Source: Terribacillus sp. DMT04 (GTDB lineage: Bacteria > Bacillota > Bacilli > Bacillales > Amphibacillaceae). Taken from it: 64,000 nucleotides of DNA. Under the pieces are notes generated by a model, which saw only the letters and a program-made list of their open reading frames with translations, did not search any database and was not told the DNA's origin. The position numbers and the translations under genes were made by a program. The stretch covers positions 560,001-624,000 of the forward strand of contig NZ_CP077639.1 in NCBI RefSeq assembly GCF_019056395.1, read 5' to 3'. This document shows positions 47,448-58,646 of this stretch, piece by piece; the stretch's first letter is position 1; each line of letters starts with the position of its first letter.

Positions 47448-48169
47448 AAAATTCCTCCAAAGATGATTGTTTGCATGTTTTCTAGTTGTTTTTGCATCTG
47501 TTCAATTTTTTCAGGCGTCAAATTAAGCTGAATGATGACGACCATCAAATTCATTAAGCCGTGTGTGATAATCGGTACAATAATCCGTTTAGTTTGTACA
47601 TAAAGTGTAGCAAAGATAACACCCATCACGAAGTATTGCAAAAGGTGCAGCAAGTCACCATGCACAACACCGAACAAAAGTGCTGAAATAAGTACGGCCA
47701 CAAAGAAATTTGTCCGTTTGTAAATCTCACCAAAGATGATCTTACGGAAAATTATCTCCTCTAATATAGGTGCGAATACAACGACGATGATTACGAAAGC
47801 TGGAACCGACTGAATAGCATCTATTATATTTGACGTGTTCTGAGAAGTTTGTCGGATGTTTAATACGTAAATCTCAATTAAACCAGCAATAACCTGCCCA
47901 AAGTAAGCACCAAAGAATCCGATTATGATCCATAGGAGTGTCATACCGATACCAGTAGCATTTCGCATTGCTGGTGAGCGCATATCCTGACGAAGCAGGA
48001 TGCATACAATGATAACAGCAATAAAGAAGCTAATGACACTCCACCAATAAGAAACGGTTGCGAGATCTAATCCTTGATCGTCCATCCATGGTACAAAAGG
48101 GATGAGCGCAAATGAAGATACCTGCATTAAAATGTATGTCAAAATAATAAACCAATAGCGTCCTGGCAA
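47444..48169 (-). CDS. ydiL: CPBP intramembrane glutamic protease (YdiL)
   Basis: A 241-residue protein with about seven membrane segments. The CPBP/CAAX motifs are EEIIFRKIIFGEIYKR (EExxxR) near residue 150, FGVVHGDLLHLLQYFVMG (FxxxH) near 185 and THGLMNLMVV near 215. Members are Rce1-like proteases, some linked to bacteriocin immunity. TTG start at 48169 with AAGGAG; a GTG six codons earlier lacks a proper site. Gene order ydiL-ydiK near groES follows B. subtilis. Confidence 0.88.
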   Translation of the reverse strand: MPGRYWFIILTYILMQVSSFALIPFVPWMDDQGLDLATVSYWWSVISFFIAVIIVCILLRQDMRSPAMRNATGIGMTLLWIIIGFFGAYFGQVIAGLIEIYVLNIRQTSQNTSNIIDAIQSVPAFVIIVVVFAPILEEIIFRKIIFGEIYKRTNFFVAVLISALLFGVVHGDLLHLLQYFVMGVIFATLYVQTKRIIVPIITHGLMNLMVVIIQLNLTPEKIEQMQKQLENMQTIIFGGIL

Positions 48170-48431
48170 TGTAACGACTCCTTCCACCTTACCTTATGTA
48201 GTTGGCATCTAACGTATTTTAACATAAGTCAGAGGGAACTCACATGTATTACTTATTATACAACTGCAAATGCGAAATAAGCCTGGAAACAAAGCGCTGA
48301 ATAGTGGGTTAAAAAAAGAAAAGTAGATGTGGTATTTATGAGCACCATTGTAACTTTCCTATTTAAGATGTAATAGAATAGGAAATATCAACCTCTATAT
48401 TCTTGTTTTGATAGAGGTTGAACTACAAACA

Positions 48432-48467
48432 TTCCCAATATAAATAGATGCAAAAAATGGTAAAATC
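48432..48467 (+). promoter_or_regulatory. rap-phr 2 promoter element
   Basis: ATTCCCAAT, 21 nt, TAAAAT, 36 bp before the rap start. Mirrors the element before rap-phr 1 in both box and spacing. The rest of the 333 bp between ydiL and this gene shows nothing else. Confidence 0.5.
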
Positions 48468-48502
48468 ATTTAATAAATAACTATTAAGAAGGAGTTTGCA
48501 TT

Positions 48503-49558
48503 ATGGGACAGAATATCTCCAAGCAAGTCGATATTTCGGCTGAAATGGACAATTGGTCTATCAGTATTCGCCTTGATAAAAGAGAAGCGGCAACTAGTAT
48601 CTATGAACGTTTAAAGAGATTTATGAATGACTACACAACCGAGACCCTCATTAACTTTTTACTGCTAGAAAGTCGCTTTTACTTGATGCACAAAGATACT
48701 GTGAATGGCGCAAATTCCATTGACAAAGCAAAAGCATACCTTCCCCACTTCAATGATACCCACCGACATTATTTTCACTTAGCTGAAGGCATACTATTCT
48801 ATAACGAAACCCATTATCCAGAAGCACTTAACTGCTTTGAAAAAGCTGAAAAGTATCTGAGTCATTTAGATGATCCTGTTGAAATAGGTGAATTTCATCT
48901 TCGCCAAGCGATGACATATTTTAATCTCGACATAACTACACTATCTGTACTTCACGCAGAAAGAGCCATCGAAGCCCTGAAACCTTATAAGACTTTTGAA
49001 TTTCTACTTGCTCATGCAGAAATGCTGCAAGGATTGAATTATGTAGACCTACGTAACTTCGAACGAGCAGAAGAATATCTACATAGTGCTTTAACGACAT
49101 TTAAAAGAGTAGGTAACAACAATTTTATTGCTTCAACCAATCTCAATCTCGGCGTCCTTTATGTAAAAAGTGACCTGCCAGCTGCTGCTATTCGATATCT
49201 TGAAGAGGCGCTAAAACATAATCAAGCACGCATTCGGTTGAAAATCTTGTACTTGTTGGCTGATTGTTATTGGAAGACGGATCAGACTTCCAAAGCTCTT
49301 GAAACGTATACTAATGGATTTAATGAAAGTATCGAAAAAGATGATTTGGCGAAAAAGTGGGAATTCGCAATGCTTCACAAGAAATATGTAGACAGGATAA
49401 ATTTTGAAAGTGTATGGCAGGAAGGCATAGAGTATTTCAGAAGAATTAACGATTTTTACAATGTTAAAAGGTTTTCAACAGAGCTAGCCGAGTATTATAC
49501 TGAACATAGTCAGTACGAACTTGCAACGAAGTATTACTCAATGGCTTTACTACAATAA
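48503..49558 (+). CDS. Rap-family response regulator phosphatase/inhibitor 2
   Basis: A 351-residue TPR protein with clear similarity to the Rap at 45790: NWSISIRLDKREAATSIYER, RHYFHLAEGILFYNETHYPE, AEMLQGLNYVDLRNFERAEEY, STNLNLGVLYVKSDLPAAAI, WEFAMLHKKYVDRINFESVW. Layout is N-terminal helical bundle plus TPRs. Its phr follows 13 bp downstream. The two paralogous cassettes lie on opposite strands either side of ydiKL, so they may have arisen by local duplication. Target regulator unknown. Confidence 0.86.
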   Translation: MGQNISKQVDISAEMDNWSISIRLDKREAATSIYERLKRFMNDYTTETLINFLLLESRFYLMHKDTVNGANSIDKAKAYLPHFNDTHRHYFHLAEGILFYNETHYPEALNCFEKAEKYLSHLDDPVEIGEFHLRQAMTYFNLDITTLSVLHAERAIEALKPYKTFEFLLAHAEMLQGLNYVDLRNFERAEEYLHSALTTFKRVGNNNFIASTNLNLGVLYVKSDLPAAAIRYLEEALKHNQARIRLKILYLLADCYWKTDQTSKALETYTNGFNESIEKDDLAKKWEFAMLHKKYVDRINFESVWQEGIEYFRRINDFYNVKRFSTELAEYYTEHSQYELATKYYSMALLQ

Positions 49559-49571
49559 GGAGGGTATTAAA

Positions 49572-49715
49572 ATGAAAAAGTTTATTTTTTCACTGGTACT
49601 TATCGGCGCAATTGTGGTTAGTGGATTACTTGGGTACGATGATTTGAGAAATACTGCTGCAAAAGAAGGAGACGCTGGAACTATAATTTTCACTCCAAAA
49701 ACTTTTAGTAAATAA
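49572..49715 (+). CDS. Phr-like signalling peptide precursor 2
   Basis: A 47-residue precursor: signal MKKFIFSLVLIGAIVVSGLL, then GYDDLRNTAA and a tail ending TPKTFSK. AAGGAGGG precedes ATG and overlaps the rap stop. Residues 31-39, K-E-G-D-A-G-T-I-I, match the first precursor at the same positions, while the last seven residues differ, which suits two Phr peptides with separate specificity. Confidence 0.75.
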   Translation: MKKFIFSLVLIGAIVVSGLLGYDDLRNTAAKEGDAGTIIFTPKTFSK

Positions 49716-49720
49716 ATGAT

Positions 49721-49756
49721 AAAAAGGCTGTCAAAAAAGTTTCGACAGCCTTTTTA
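49721..49756 (+). terminator. terminator after rap-phr 2
   Basis: AAAAAGGCTGTC and GACAGCCTTTTT, 12-bp stem, T tail. Confidence 0.88.
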
Positions 49757-50013
49757 TTTTGGGTTTATATCTTATTCTTGTTTTTTATAATAGAGAGCGA
49801 GTAAAGCGGTGTTGAAATGCTTCAATCCAGAAAGAATGACCAGGAAGCTTTCTATAGAGGAGCTTGTTCTCGAATATCAATGTCACAATCTTTTAGGACA
49901 GAGAAAAGCAGCCCACCACTATGTAGCCGCGTGTATTGTATTTCCTCTGTTAATTCGTACGGAGCTGGCAGGAGAAAGCCATAAATCGTCGAACAACTAT
50001 CAGAGTGTCATAC

Positions 50014-50042
50014 TTGCAATCCGTTTTCGTTTTGATTATTAT
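50014..50042 (+). promoter_or_regulatory. sigma-A promoter of groESL
   Basis: TTGCAA, 17 nt, TATTAT (TATAAT overlaps three bases on), directly before the CIRCE element. Nothing convincing lies between 49757 and here, although a frame from GTG 49809 stays open. Confidence 0.6.
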
Positions 50043-50052
50043 AATAACTGTA

Positions 50053-50079
50053 TTAGCACTCAACTTATTCGAGTGCTAA
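50053..50079. promoter_or_regulatory. CIRCE operator (HrcA site)
   Basis: TTAGCACTC-N9-GAGTGCTAA, a perfect match to the HrcA-binding CIRCE element, between promoter and groES. Confidence 0.97.
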
Positions 50080-50116
50080 AAATCAAATTATCGATTATTT
50101 AAGGAGGGTTTCTCAC

Positions 50117-50401
50117 ATGTTGAAGCCACTAGGCGATCGTGTCGTAATTGAACTTGTAGAGCAGGAGGAGAAAACAGCAAGCGGTATTGTACTCCCTGAA
50201 TCTGCAAAGGAAAAACCGCAAGAAGGTAAAGTTGTTGCCGTCGGTAGCGGTCGTGTAACCGATAATGGTGAAAAATACCCGCTAGAAGTTGCAGAAGGCG
50301 ATCTTATCATCTTCTCTAAATACTCTGGTACTGAAGTGAAATATGAAGGAAAAGATTACTTAGTTCTTCGCGAAAGCGACATTCTTGCAGTAGTAGGATA
50401 A
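50117..50401 (+). CDS. groES: co-chaperonin GroES
   Basis: A 94-residue cap of the GroEL chamber. [20 protein letters not shown] opens the fold, the mobile loop is [17 protein letters not shown] near residue 20, and [19 protein letters not shown] is typical. AAGGAGGGT precedes the ATG. Heat-shock control through CIRCE/HrcA. First gene of groES-groEL. Confidence 0.97.
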   Translation: MLKPLGDRVVIELVEQEEKTASGIVLPESAKEKPQEGKVVAVGSGRVTDNGEKYPLEVAEGDLIIFSKYSGTEVKYEGKDYLVLRESDILAVVG

Positions 50402-50423
50402 TCCGAAGAACCGAAACATATAA

Positions 50424-52085
<1,662 letters not shown>

Positions 52086-52523
52086 TTACATCGCCCAAAA
52101 CGTTGATATGAAGCGGTTTTTAGTAGTTAATGTACTTATTGAACCACTACATGTCACGACAATTCTCGTTTTTTGTTAAAAATGAGTTTTAGAGGATGTC
52201 TCTGTAAGTCTTATGGACTTTATCAGAGGCATCTTTTTTTATTTTGGTAGTATTGTATATAGATCTTCGTTGCCATATCAATGTCCTAAAACCCAACGTG
52301 GCAAAGTATTCAATTTGTTTGGGTAGGTGATAAGTTGTGGGAAGTGTATCAAGAGGGTCTACGATAAAGATAATGAGGCCTGAAATATAGTAGACTAAAG
52401 AAAACCTAAAAGGAGATGAATACTGAAAGGAATGAGGGTAAATGTACTTTTTTTTAGCCTCATAATTTAAGGGGTTAAATGGAATTAATAGAAATAGATA
52501 AAGAGCCACAGGAGGAATTACAG
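52086..52523 (+). other. 438-bp gap after groEL with one terminator
   Basis: The only structure seen is the terminator at 52190-52238 (GATGTCTCTG...CAGAGGCATC plus T run). No start codon with a ribosome binding site gives a credible gene. A promoter for the next gene is not obvious. Confidence 0.6.
52190..52238 (+). terminator. groESL terminator
   Basis: AGGATGTCTCTG and CAGAGGCATCTT arms with an inner AAGTC/GACTT pairing and a TTTTTTT tail. Confidence 0.75.
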
Positions 52524-53300
52524 GTGAAACCAAGTACTATAAGAGAACAAATCAGAAGCGGTAAACATAAATCGCACACATCTGGTGTAGCAAATGATTA
52601 CGTCCAAGCAAACTTAGCAATTGTACCAAAAGAATATGCTTTTGATTTTTTGCTGTTTGCGAATCGAAATCCGAAGTCTTGTCCAATCATTGACGTATTA
52701 GAAGCCGGAGAAGTTGAATCTGTGCTGGCTGCTGGTTCAGATATTCGCAGTGATATTCCGCAATATTTTGTGTATGAGTATGGCAAATTAACGAAGAAGG
52801 TTCATGATCTGAAAGAAATCTGGCGGGATGACTTTGTCTCGTTTTTAATCGGCTGCAGCTTCACATTTGAAAGTCAGCTGTTAAAAGAAGGCGTACCTTT
52901 AAAGCATATTGAGCAGAACAAAAACGTGGCGATGTATATTACCAACTGTCAGACAAAGCCGGCTGGTCAGTTCAGTGGACCTGTGGTAGTGTCCATGAGG
53001 CCGATAAAAAACGAGCTTGTGCAAAAAGCAATTGACGTTACCGCACAGTTCCCGAACATGCATGGTTCGCCAGTTCACGTGGGAAATCCAAAAGAAATAG
53101 GGATTAAAGATATCAGCAAGCCTGATTTTGGCGAATTTGTGGAAATAGCAGAAGGGGAAACGCCTGTTTTCTGGGAATGTGGTGTGACACCGCAATCAGC
53201 AGCGATTCATTCTCAGATTCCGTATGTGATTACGCATGCGCCGGGGCATATGTTTATTACAGATGTTACGAATGAAGAGTTTTTGCGGGATAGAACTTGA
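52524..53300 (+). CDS. putative hydro-lyase, DUF1445 (YcsI-like)
   Basis: A 258-residue protein of the D-glutamate cyclase/YcsI family. ANDYVQANLAIVPKEYAFDF near residue 22, IPQYFVYEYGKL near 80, FLIGCSFTFESQLL near 105, GPVVVSMRPI near 150, and VFWECGVTPQSA plus ITHAPGHMFITD near the end are its conserved stretches. Reaction in bacteria is unclear. GTG 52524 is chosen because AGGAGG lies eight bases before; the frame is open 15 codons further. Confidence 0.88.
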   Translation: MKPSTIREQIRSGKHKSHTSGVANDYVQANLAIVPKEYAFDFLLFANRNPKSCPIIDVLEAGEVESVLAAGSDIRSDIPQYFVYEYGKLTKKVHDLKEIWRDDFVSFLIGCSFTFESQLLKEGVPLKHIEQNKNVAMYITNCQTKPAGQFSGPVVVSMRPIKNELVQKAIDVTAQFPNMHGSPVHVGNPKEIGIKDISKPDFGEFVEIAEGETPVFWECGVTPQSAAIHSQIPYVITHAPGHMFITDVTNEEFLRDRT

Positions 53301-53321
53301 TTAATTAGTGTTCTAGAATAT

Positions 53322-53364
53322 AAATGAAGAGACCTATGCATCAGCACGGGTCTCTTCATTTTTT
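53322..53364. terminator. bidirectional terminator
   Basis: AATGAAGAGACC and GGTCTCTTCATT arms between convergent genes, T tail on plus. Confidence 0.85.
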
Positions 53365-54853
53365 ATTTGTTAGTGTTATAATCGTCGAAATGCTGCTCAG
53401 AATCATCAAACATAATCTGCGGCTGCTGCTCAGATTCCACTCGATTTTCATCCACATCATTAGTAGATTTCGGCGTACTAATATTTTGCAAGAACCCTTC
53501 CAAATCAAAACCAGTCATCTGACCAAGACTCTCTTGGAGATTAGCCATTGTATTTGTCACAGTATTAGGCAAGGAGTTAATCCCACCGCCTGACCCATTA
53601 TCCAAAATACGGATAGACTCAACATTGCTGAATGATTCGCTGATTGCTCGTGCATAGTCTGGCATGATGTCTATGAGTTTTTCTCTTAAGATGACGTCTT
53701 GGTGCTTCGCCATTGCTTGGGCGCGTTTTTCAATTGCTTCAACTTCGGCGATGCTCTTTTGTCGGATGACTGCGGCTTCTGCTTCCCCTTCGACTTTTCT
53801 TGCTTCGGCGCGGGCTTGTGCTTCTTTTGTTTTGGTGAGATATTCTGCTTCGGCTTTTTGCTTTTGTACTTCTACTTGCTGCTGTTCCAGTTTAACGTCG
53901 TTTTCACGCTCTTTCTGGCGCAGTCTTAAGTCACTTTCTTGTTCCTGTTCTTTGATTTCCAGACGCTGTTTCTCGATGCCTAGGCGTTTCTCTTCTTTCT
54001 CCAGTTCGTATGCGGCTTCGGAGATGGCTCTTTCACGCTCTGTTTCTGCTTTGATTTGGGCATCTTTGATGTCTTTTGTTTTACGGACTTCTGCGATATT
54101 CATCTCACGCTGATACTTTTCACGTGATACTTCTTCGTTTACTTCTGCTCGTTTTAGTTCGGTTTCCCGTTTGTTGTTCGCTTCTGCAATTTCAGCTTCT
54201 TTTTCGATTTCGGCGATCTGCGGACGACCCAAGTTTTCTAGGTACCCATCGTCATCGCTAATGTCTGTGAGTCCAAGTGACGTGATACGGAAGCCCATGT
54301 CATTTAGTTCTTTTTGGGCGATTTTACGCACATCTTCATTGAAACGTTCTCGGTCGCCGTTGATTTGCTCCACCGTCATACTGGATAAAATAGCCCGCAG
54401 ACTGGAGTTTAGTACTTCACCAATTTCCAGCTCGATTTCTTCCTGTTCTTTCCCGAGGAACTGCTCGGCGTAGCGGACAATCCCTTCTAGTGTATCTGCT
54501 ACTTTGACTGTTGCGACAGCTTCTCCGTAAACACCAACATGTTGAGCGGTATATACTTTTGGTGTTTTGATTTGTAATTGGAATGATTTCAAAGATACTT
54601 TTGTGCCGGTTTGGAACATTCTTAGTCTGTGACCGCCACCACGGATCACTTTCATATAGCGTCCTTGATCATCTTTATAAATATTTGTTTCCTTTGTCTC
54701 ATCGCCAAGTTTCGGGCCGGTAACGATGAGTGCTTCGTTGGATGGGACGGTGCGGAATCTAACTTTCATATAAATGAACCATATAGTTCCTCCGATTGCT
54801 GCCAGCACAGCAAGTGTAATAACAATGGCAATAATTCCTATACCTTCTAACAT
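53363..54853 (-). CDS. floT: flotillin-like protein FloT
   Basis: A 496-residue membrane-microdomain scaffold. A single N-terminal hydrophobic segment (IIAIVITLAVLAAIGGTIWF) is followed by the SPFH domain (about 30-200) and a long Glu/Ala-rich coiled coil (about 200-400) with many EA repeats, e.g. AEAEYLTKTKEAQARAEAR. B. subtilis YuaG/FloT is the model. The NfeD partner gene yuaF, adjacent in B. subtilis, is not seen upstream here. AAGGAGATG precedes the ATG. Confidence 0.93.
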   Translation of the reverse strand: MLEGIGIIAIVITLAVLAAIGGTIWFIYMKVRFRTVPSNEALIVTGPKLGDETKETNIYKDDQGRYMKVIRGGGHRLRMFQTGTKVSLKSFQLQIKTPKVYTAQHVGVYGEAVATVKVADTLEGIVRYAEQFLGKEQEEIELEIGEVLNSSLRAILSSMTVEQINGDRERFNEDVRKIAQKELNDMGFRITSLGLTDISDDDGYLENLGRPQIAEIEKEAEIAEANNKRETELKRAEVNEEVSREKYQREMNIAEVRKTKDIKDAQIKAETERERAISEAAYELEKEEKRLGIEKQRLEIKEQEQESDLRLRQKERENDVKLEQQQVEVQKQKAEAEYLTKTKEAQARAEARKVEGEAEAAVIRQKSIAEVEAIEKRAQAMAKHQDVILREKLIDIMPDYARAISESFSNVESIRILDNGSGGGINSLPNTVTNTMANLQESLGQMTGFDLEGFLQNISTPKSTNDVDENRVESEQQPQIMFDDSEQHFDDYNTNK

Positions 54854-55043
54854 GTGTTTGCATCTCCTTTATATGTATTTGTATTACATTACGAGTTACC
54901 TTGACTTTTAGTTTCAATATCTTAGTAGGAATTCAATAAATGTTATGTAGGGAAAGTTGTAGTTGTCTATTTAAATTGTACTAGTTTATCTTCTAAACAA
55001 TTTGGGTATTTAAGCTTAGGTAGTACATTAGGAGGATAATAAC

Positions 55044-56297
55044 ATGAGTAATAAAGTACCATTTTGGAGAAGGCTGCAAGTACATATAAGCTTGCTGCTG
55101 ATTATTGTTTTATTAGTTAACACCACTATTTCTAATATCATTATTGATTTAATTGACATGACAGGTATTAAGCTTGGCATTCTGGGGATATGGATAAATA
55201 ATTTTATGAATATTATTGTCGCAACAATACTTATTAGCTTACTCATCCATTTTCTCGTTTTAAAACCAACTAAAAATATGATTGAAAAGATAAAAAGATT
55301 TGAAGATGGCGATACGGAAATCCGGTTGGAAGAAAGTAAGCAAAAAAATGAAATTACTGTGCTCTCAACTCGCTTAAATCAACTTTTCGATAAGGTCACT
55401 ACGTTTCATATGCAGCAAAAGGAACAGATTGATATTGTGGATTCTAAATCGAAAAGTATCTCAACAAAGGTTGATGTAATTACAGAGTCTTTACTTAAAT
55501 TGAATAAAAATCAAGAGCAGGTTACGGCTTACTCTCAGCAAAACGTTGGATCTTTTGAAGAAACAACCTCCATTACGGAGAATATGAATACTGCATTTCA
55601 GGCTATAGCTACTGAGTTGAAAGAAGTCACAGAAAGTTTTAAGACGATGAAGGTGAAAACTGAATCAGGAATTAATGAAATACAACAATCTTCTAATACA
55701 ATGGGAAATATAGCGAGAAAATCCAATCAAGTGAGAGATGAAGTTCTGAAGTTAGTAGAAGATACTTCGAAAATTAAAGATGTTGTTTCATTTATTGTGG
55801 AAATATCAGATCAAACAAACCTGCTTGCCCTGAATGCTTCCATCGAAGCAGCTCGTGCCGGTGAACACGGCAAAGGCTTTGCTGTTGTGGCACAAGAGAT
55901 AAGAAAATTAGCTGAACGGTCTGTCACGGCGACAAGTCAGATTACTGATACAGTGGAACATATACGTACGAACGTTGATAAAATTGCTGAGCAAGCGGAA
56001 GATAGCTCTATACATATTAATTCAGAGGCTGACAATATACTTTCAATAAATGAAAGCTTTCGAACAAATATTCATGATATTGTAATGAACATCGATTATA
56101 TAGAGAAAATCAGTAAAAAAACACAGGAAATTGCCGTTTCAAGTTCGGAAATATCATCAACAATGGAGGAACTGACCGTTAACACAGAAGAAACGAACCA
56201 CAATATTATGGAGATGAACGACGCATTGCAAAGCCAACTGGAAGAAACGAAAGAAGTTCAAAACGAGGTTAAATCCTTGCGGTTGTCTTTTCTGTAA
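55044..56297 (+). CDS. methyl-accepting chemotaxis protein, minimal sensor
   Basis: A 417-residue chemoreceptor. Two membrane helices (about 13-35 and 50-72) enclose only about 15 outside residues, so there is no extracytoplasmic ligand domain. A HAMP-like linker follows, then the signalling coiled coil with hairpin tip [30 protein letters not shown] near 255 (quoted in two parts). It talks to CheA/CheW. AGGAGGAT precedes the ATG. Signal may be sensed in the membrane or cytoplasm. Confidence 0.92.
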   Translation: MSNKVPFWRRLQVHISLLLIIVLLVNTTISNIIIDLIDMTGIKLGILGIWINNFMNIIVATILISLLIHFLVLKPTKNMIEKIKRFEDGDTEIRLEESKQKNEITVLSTRLNQLFDKVTTFHMQQKEQIDIVDSKSKSISTKVDVITESLLKLNKNQEQVTAYSQQNVGSFEETTSITENMNTAFQAIATELKEVTESFKTMKVKTESGINEIQQSSNTMGNIARKSNQVRDEVLKLVEDTSKIKDVVSFIVEISDQTNLLALNASIEAARAGEHGKGFAVVAQEIRKLAERSVTATSQITDTVEHIRTNVDKIAEQAEDSSIHINSEADNILSINESFRTNIHDIVMNIDYIEKISKKTQEIAVSSSEISSTMEELTVNTEETNHNIMEMNDALQSQLEETKEVQNEVKSLRLSFL

Positions 56298-56801
56298 TCT
56301 GTAGAGAAAGAGAAACTTTTAGATATCTATATGCAAAGTTTGAAATGAGAATATAATAACTTAAATTACTGCACCGCGGGAGAAGATAAGGTAATTGACT
56401 CAATCGCGGTAAATATTTCTGACCTGAATACAGCGGATTGTGCTGTATTCAGGTCATTTCTCGTGGCGAACATCTTGTTGTAGTATGGGTGCTTCATAGA
56501 GAGCATGGGTACCTTAACTGAATTCATATTGCATTGAAAATAGGCATAGTTAATTTCATCAGAACATCCTTTTAATCTTGCAACTATTGCTTTTAACCCC
56601 TGTCAAAAGTATTGTATTAGTTATTTAGTTATTAAAAAAACGAGAATATATGGATATTTTTTATGATTTTAATGATGACAGCATAACCCAAATTGGATGT
56701 TACGCTACGTGTGGCCAGAAGATAGATGTTGGCTCATTATGAAAATTGGCATTCTCCATGGGAAAAGCCCCTAAATTAAGGATGTTTTTTTATTCACGTG
56801 G
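56298..56801. other. 504-bp AT-rich gap with one hairpin
   Basis: A strong hairpin at 56421-56456 (GACCTGAATACAGC and GCTGTATTCAGGTC) probably ends the chemoreceptor transcript, though the T run is weak. Further on there is no gene with a credible start and no known RNA motif that I recognise. Confidence 0.5.
56421..56456 (+). terminator. hairpin after chemoreceptor gene
   Basis: 14-bp perfect stem, loop GGATTGT region, followed by ATTTCTCG rather than a full T run. Confidence 0.5.
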
Positions 56802-57855
56802 ATTGTAAAATTAAGCTAGACAACTAAAAAGGCCATTCGTGGTACACTCAACATGTATTTCCAGCTAAAGAAAACAGAGGAGTGATCACGAATGACCTAC
56901 ACCCATCTTACCACGGATGAGCTAGTATTAATAGAATCTTATTTTCATCATCAGGTATCCACAGCTAACATTGCTTTACGACTCCATCGTTCCAGACAAA
57001 CCATTCACAACGTTGTCCAGTTTTTGAAACAAGGCTATACAGCGCTGGATTATTATCAGCAGTATAAGCGAAACAAGCAGCGCTGCGGACGAAACAAAAT
57101 CAGCTTATCGTCCGACTAACAGGCTTATATTACGGAAAAGGTGGGACAAGGCTGGACTCCGGATGTCATCGTCGGAAGAGCAGAACAGCCTATTTCCTGT
57201 TCTGTTCGCACGCTTTATCGCCGGTTTAAGGAGAGACTTTTTGACGAGTCGACACTTCCCATGAAAGGCAAGCGAAAGCCCAACGGTCACCAGGAACGCC
57301 GGGGTAAACAAGCTTTCAAACGAAGCATGACGGATCGGGAGGCTGCTCATCCTCTCTACAAGGAAGAGTTTGGTCATCTGGAAGGCGATACGATTGTTGG
57401 CGTACGCCATAAAAGTGCAGTCATCACTCTTGTGGAGCGACTGTCGAAAGTCATCATTACCTTGAAGCCAGAAGGACGTAAAGCCAGTGATATTGAAAAA
57501 GCGATGGATACGTGGCTGCAGTCTGTCCCTCGCCACTTATTTAAGTCAATCACGTTCGACTGCGGAAAGGAATTCTCTAACTGGAAAACCCTTTCGAATC
57601 AGCACGATGTCGGCATTTTCTTCGCTGATCCCGGCACTCCATCCCAGCGGGCGCTCAATGAAAATTCCAATGGTCTATTGCGAAAAGATGGGCTGCCTAA
57701 GGAAATGGACTTTACTATAATTGACCAGAATTTCGTTTCAGCAGTCGCAAACAGGCGAAATCACATACCGAGAAAGTCTTTAAACTATCGTACACCAATG
57801 GAGAAATTTTTGAGTTACCTAGATGAATCTTTTTTGTCTAGCTTATATTGACAAT
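56802..57855 (+). mobile_element. IS30-family insertion sequence
   Basis: About 1054 bp bounded by imperfect inverted repeats: left ATTGTAAAATTAAGCTAGAC and right (reverse complement) ATTGTCAATATAAGCTAGAC. A single transposase frame fills it, broken by one stop. IS30 duplications are only 2-3 bp, so target duplication cannot be judged here. Confidence 0.8.
56892..57851 (+). pseudogene. IS30-family transposase with one nonsense codon
   Basis: The frame starts MTYTHLTTDELVLIESYFHH with IALRLHRSRQTIHNVVQFL as DNA-binding helix. After RNKISLSSD it meets TAA at 57117-57119, then continues in the same frame with QAYITEKVGQGWTPDVIVGR. The DDE core is otherwise intact: FGHLEGDTIVG (first Asp), FDCGKEFSNW (second Asp), and NENSNGLLRKDGLPK (Glu). 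A single base change from CAA or AAA explains the stop. Confidence 0.87.
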
Positions 57856-58102
57856 TGAGATCATTTAAGTCTAGTCTTATACATTTATAAGAAGTAGATA
57901 TATCTTTTATATCTTTTCAGAAAGATTTACTATAACCTTCTCAGTTAATTATCTATAAAATTCGACAAATCAATTTACATATTTTTTACATGTAAATTAT
58001 TTACCTATTTTGTATTATAGTGTAATCTATGGTTGAACAATTAAATTCATCCATTACATAGGAAGAATAAGTTGTATCAACTAAGGAACGGGAGAGGAAA
58101 GT

Positions 58103-58609
58103 ATGAAAATGAAAAGTAAAAAGCCTCTAGTAACTCTGTCACTCGCTGCTATGTTAGGGACAGCTCTGCTTCCTACTACAGGAGCATTCGCCGCTGAAAA
58201 AGATTACAAGGATTCAAGTATTTCATCTTCTACTTCTGTTACACAAGAAAGCGTTCCCGAAATTAGTGGTAAAACAGTTAGCGAATCAGAAATCAAAAAT
58301 CTTAGTGAAGTTTATTTGATTAACGGAGTAGCCTTTAATAGCAATGGTGACAGAATAGTAACTGACGGGTTTTCAACACAGGGAAGACTAACTTGGGCAG
58401 TCAAAATACTTAGAGAAGCATATGATTCTTTCCCTCAGAGTGTTAAGAACAGAATTGGCGGGTTAGCAGCTTTTGGAACTGTACTAAAGACTGTAGAAAA
58501 CTATACAGGCAGCATAGAAGCAGCTTTAATTGAAGGATTCAAAGATATAGGTATGTCAAATTTTTGGGCAACAGCTACTACTAAAACAATTACATTTCTT
58601 GTCCTTTAA
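58103..58609 (+). CDS. secreted protein of unknown function
   Basis: A 168-residue protein with a Sec signal peptide (SLAAMLGTALLPTTGAFA, cleavage near residue 31 after AFA). A Ser/Glu-rich spacer (33-95) precedes a compact C-terminal part of about 70 residues: LTWAVKILREAYDSF, RIGGLAAFGTVLKTVEN, ending in a hydrophobic TATTKTITFLVL. This layout recalls secreted bacteriocin-like precursors, but I know no family for it. GGGAGAGG precedes the ATG. A TTTACATGTAAA palindrome lies at 57985-57996 upstream. AT-rich, next to an IS element. Confidence 0.7.
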   Translation: MKMKSKKPLVTLSLAAMLGTALLPTTGAFAAEKDYKDSSISSSTSVTQESVPEISGKTVSESEIKNLSEVYLINGVAFNSNGDRIVTDGFSTQGRLTWAVKILREAYDSFPQSVKNRIGGLAAFGTVLKTVENYTGSIEAALIEGFKDIGMSNFWATATTKTITFLVL

Positions 58610-58611
58610 AC

Positions 58612-58646
58612 TAAAAAAAGCTGACTTTAATAGTCAGCTTTTTTTC
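58612..58646. terminator. bidirectional terminator
   Basis: AAAAAAAGCTGACT and AGTCAGCTTTTTTT with loop TTAAT; shared by the secreted protein gene and the convergent small membrane protein gene. Confidence 0.88.

Noticed and set aside
49809-50102. 97-codon frame from GTG before groES
   Set aside because: No ribosome site, no family, and it would run through the groESL promoter and CIRCE element.
53664-54473. Ser/Cys/Phe-rich antisense frames inside floT
   Set aside because: Shadows of the Glu/Ala-rich coiled coil.
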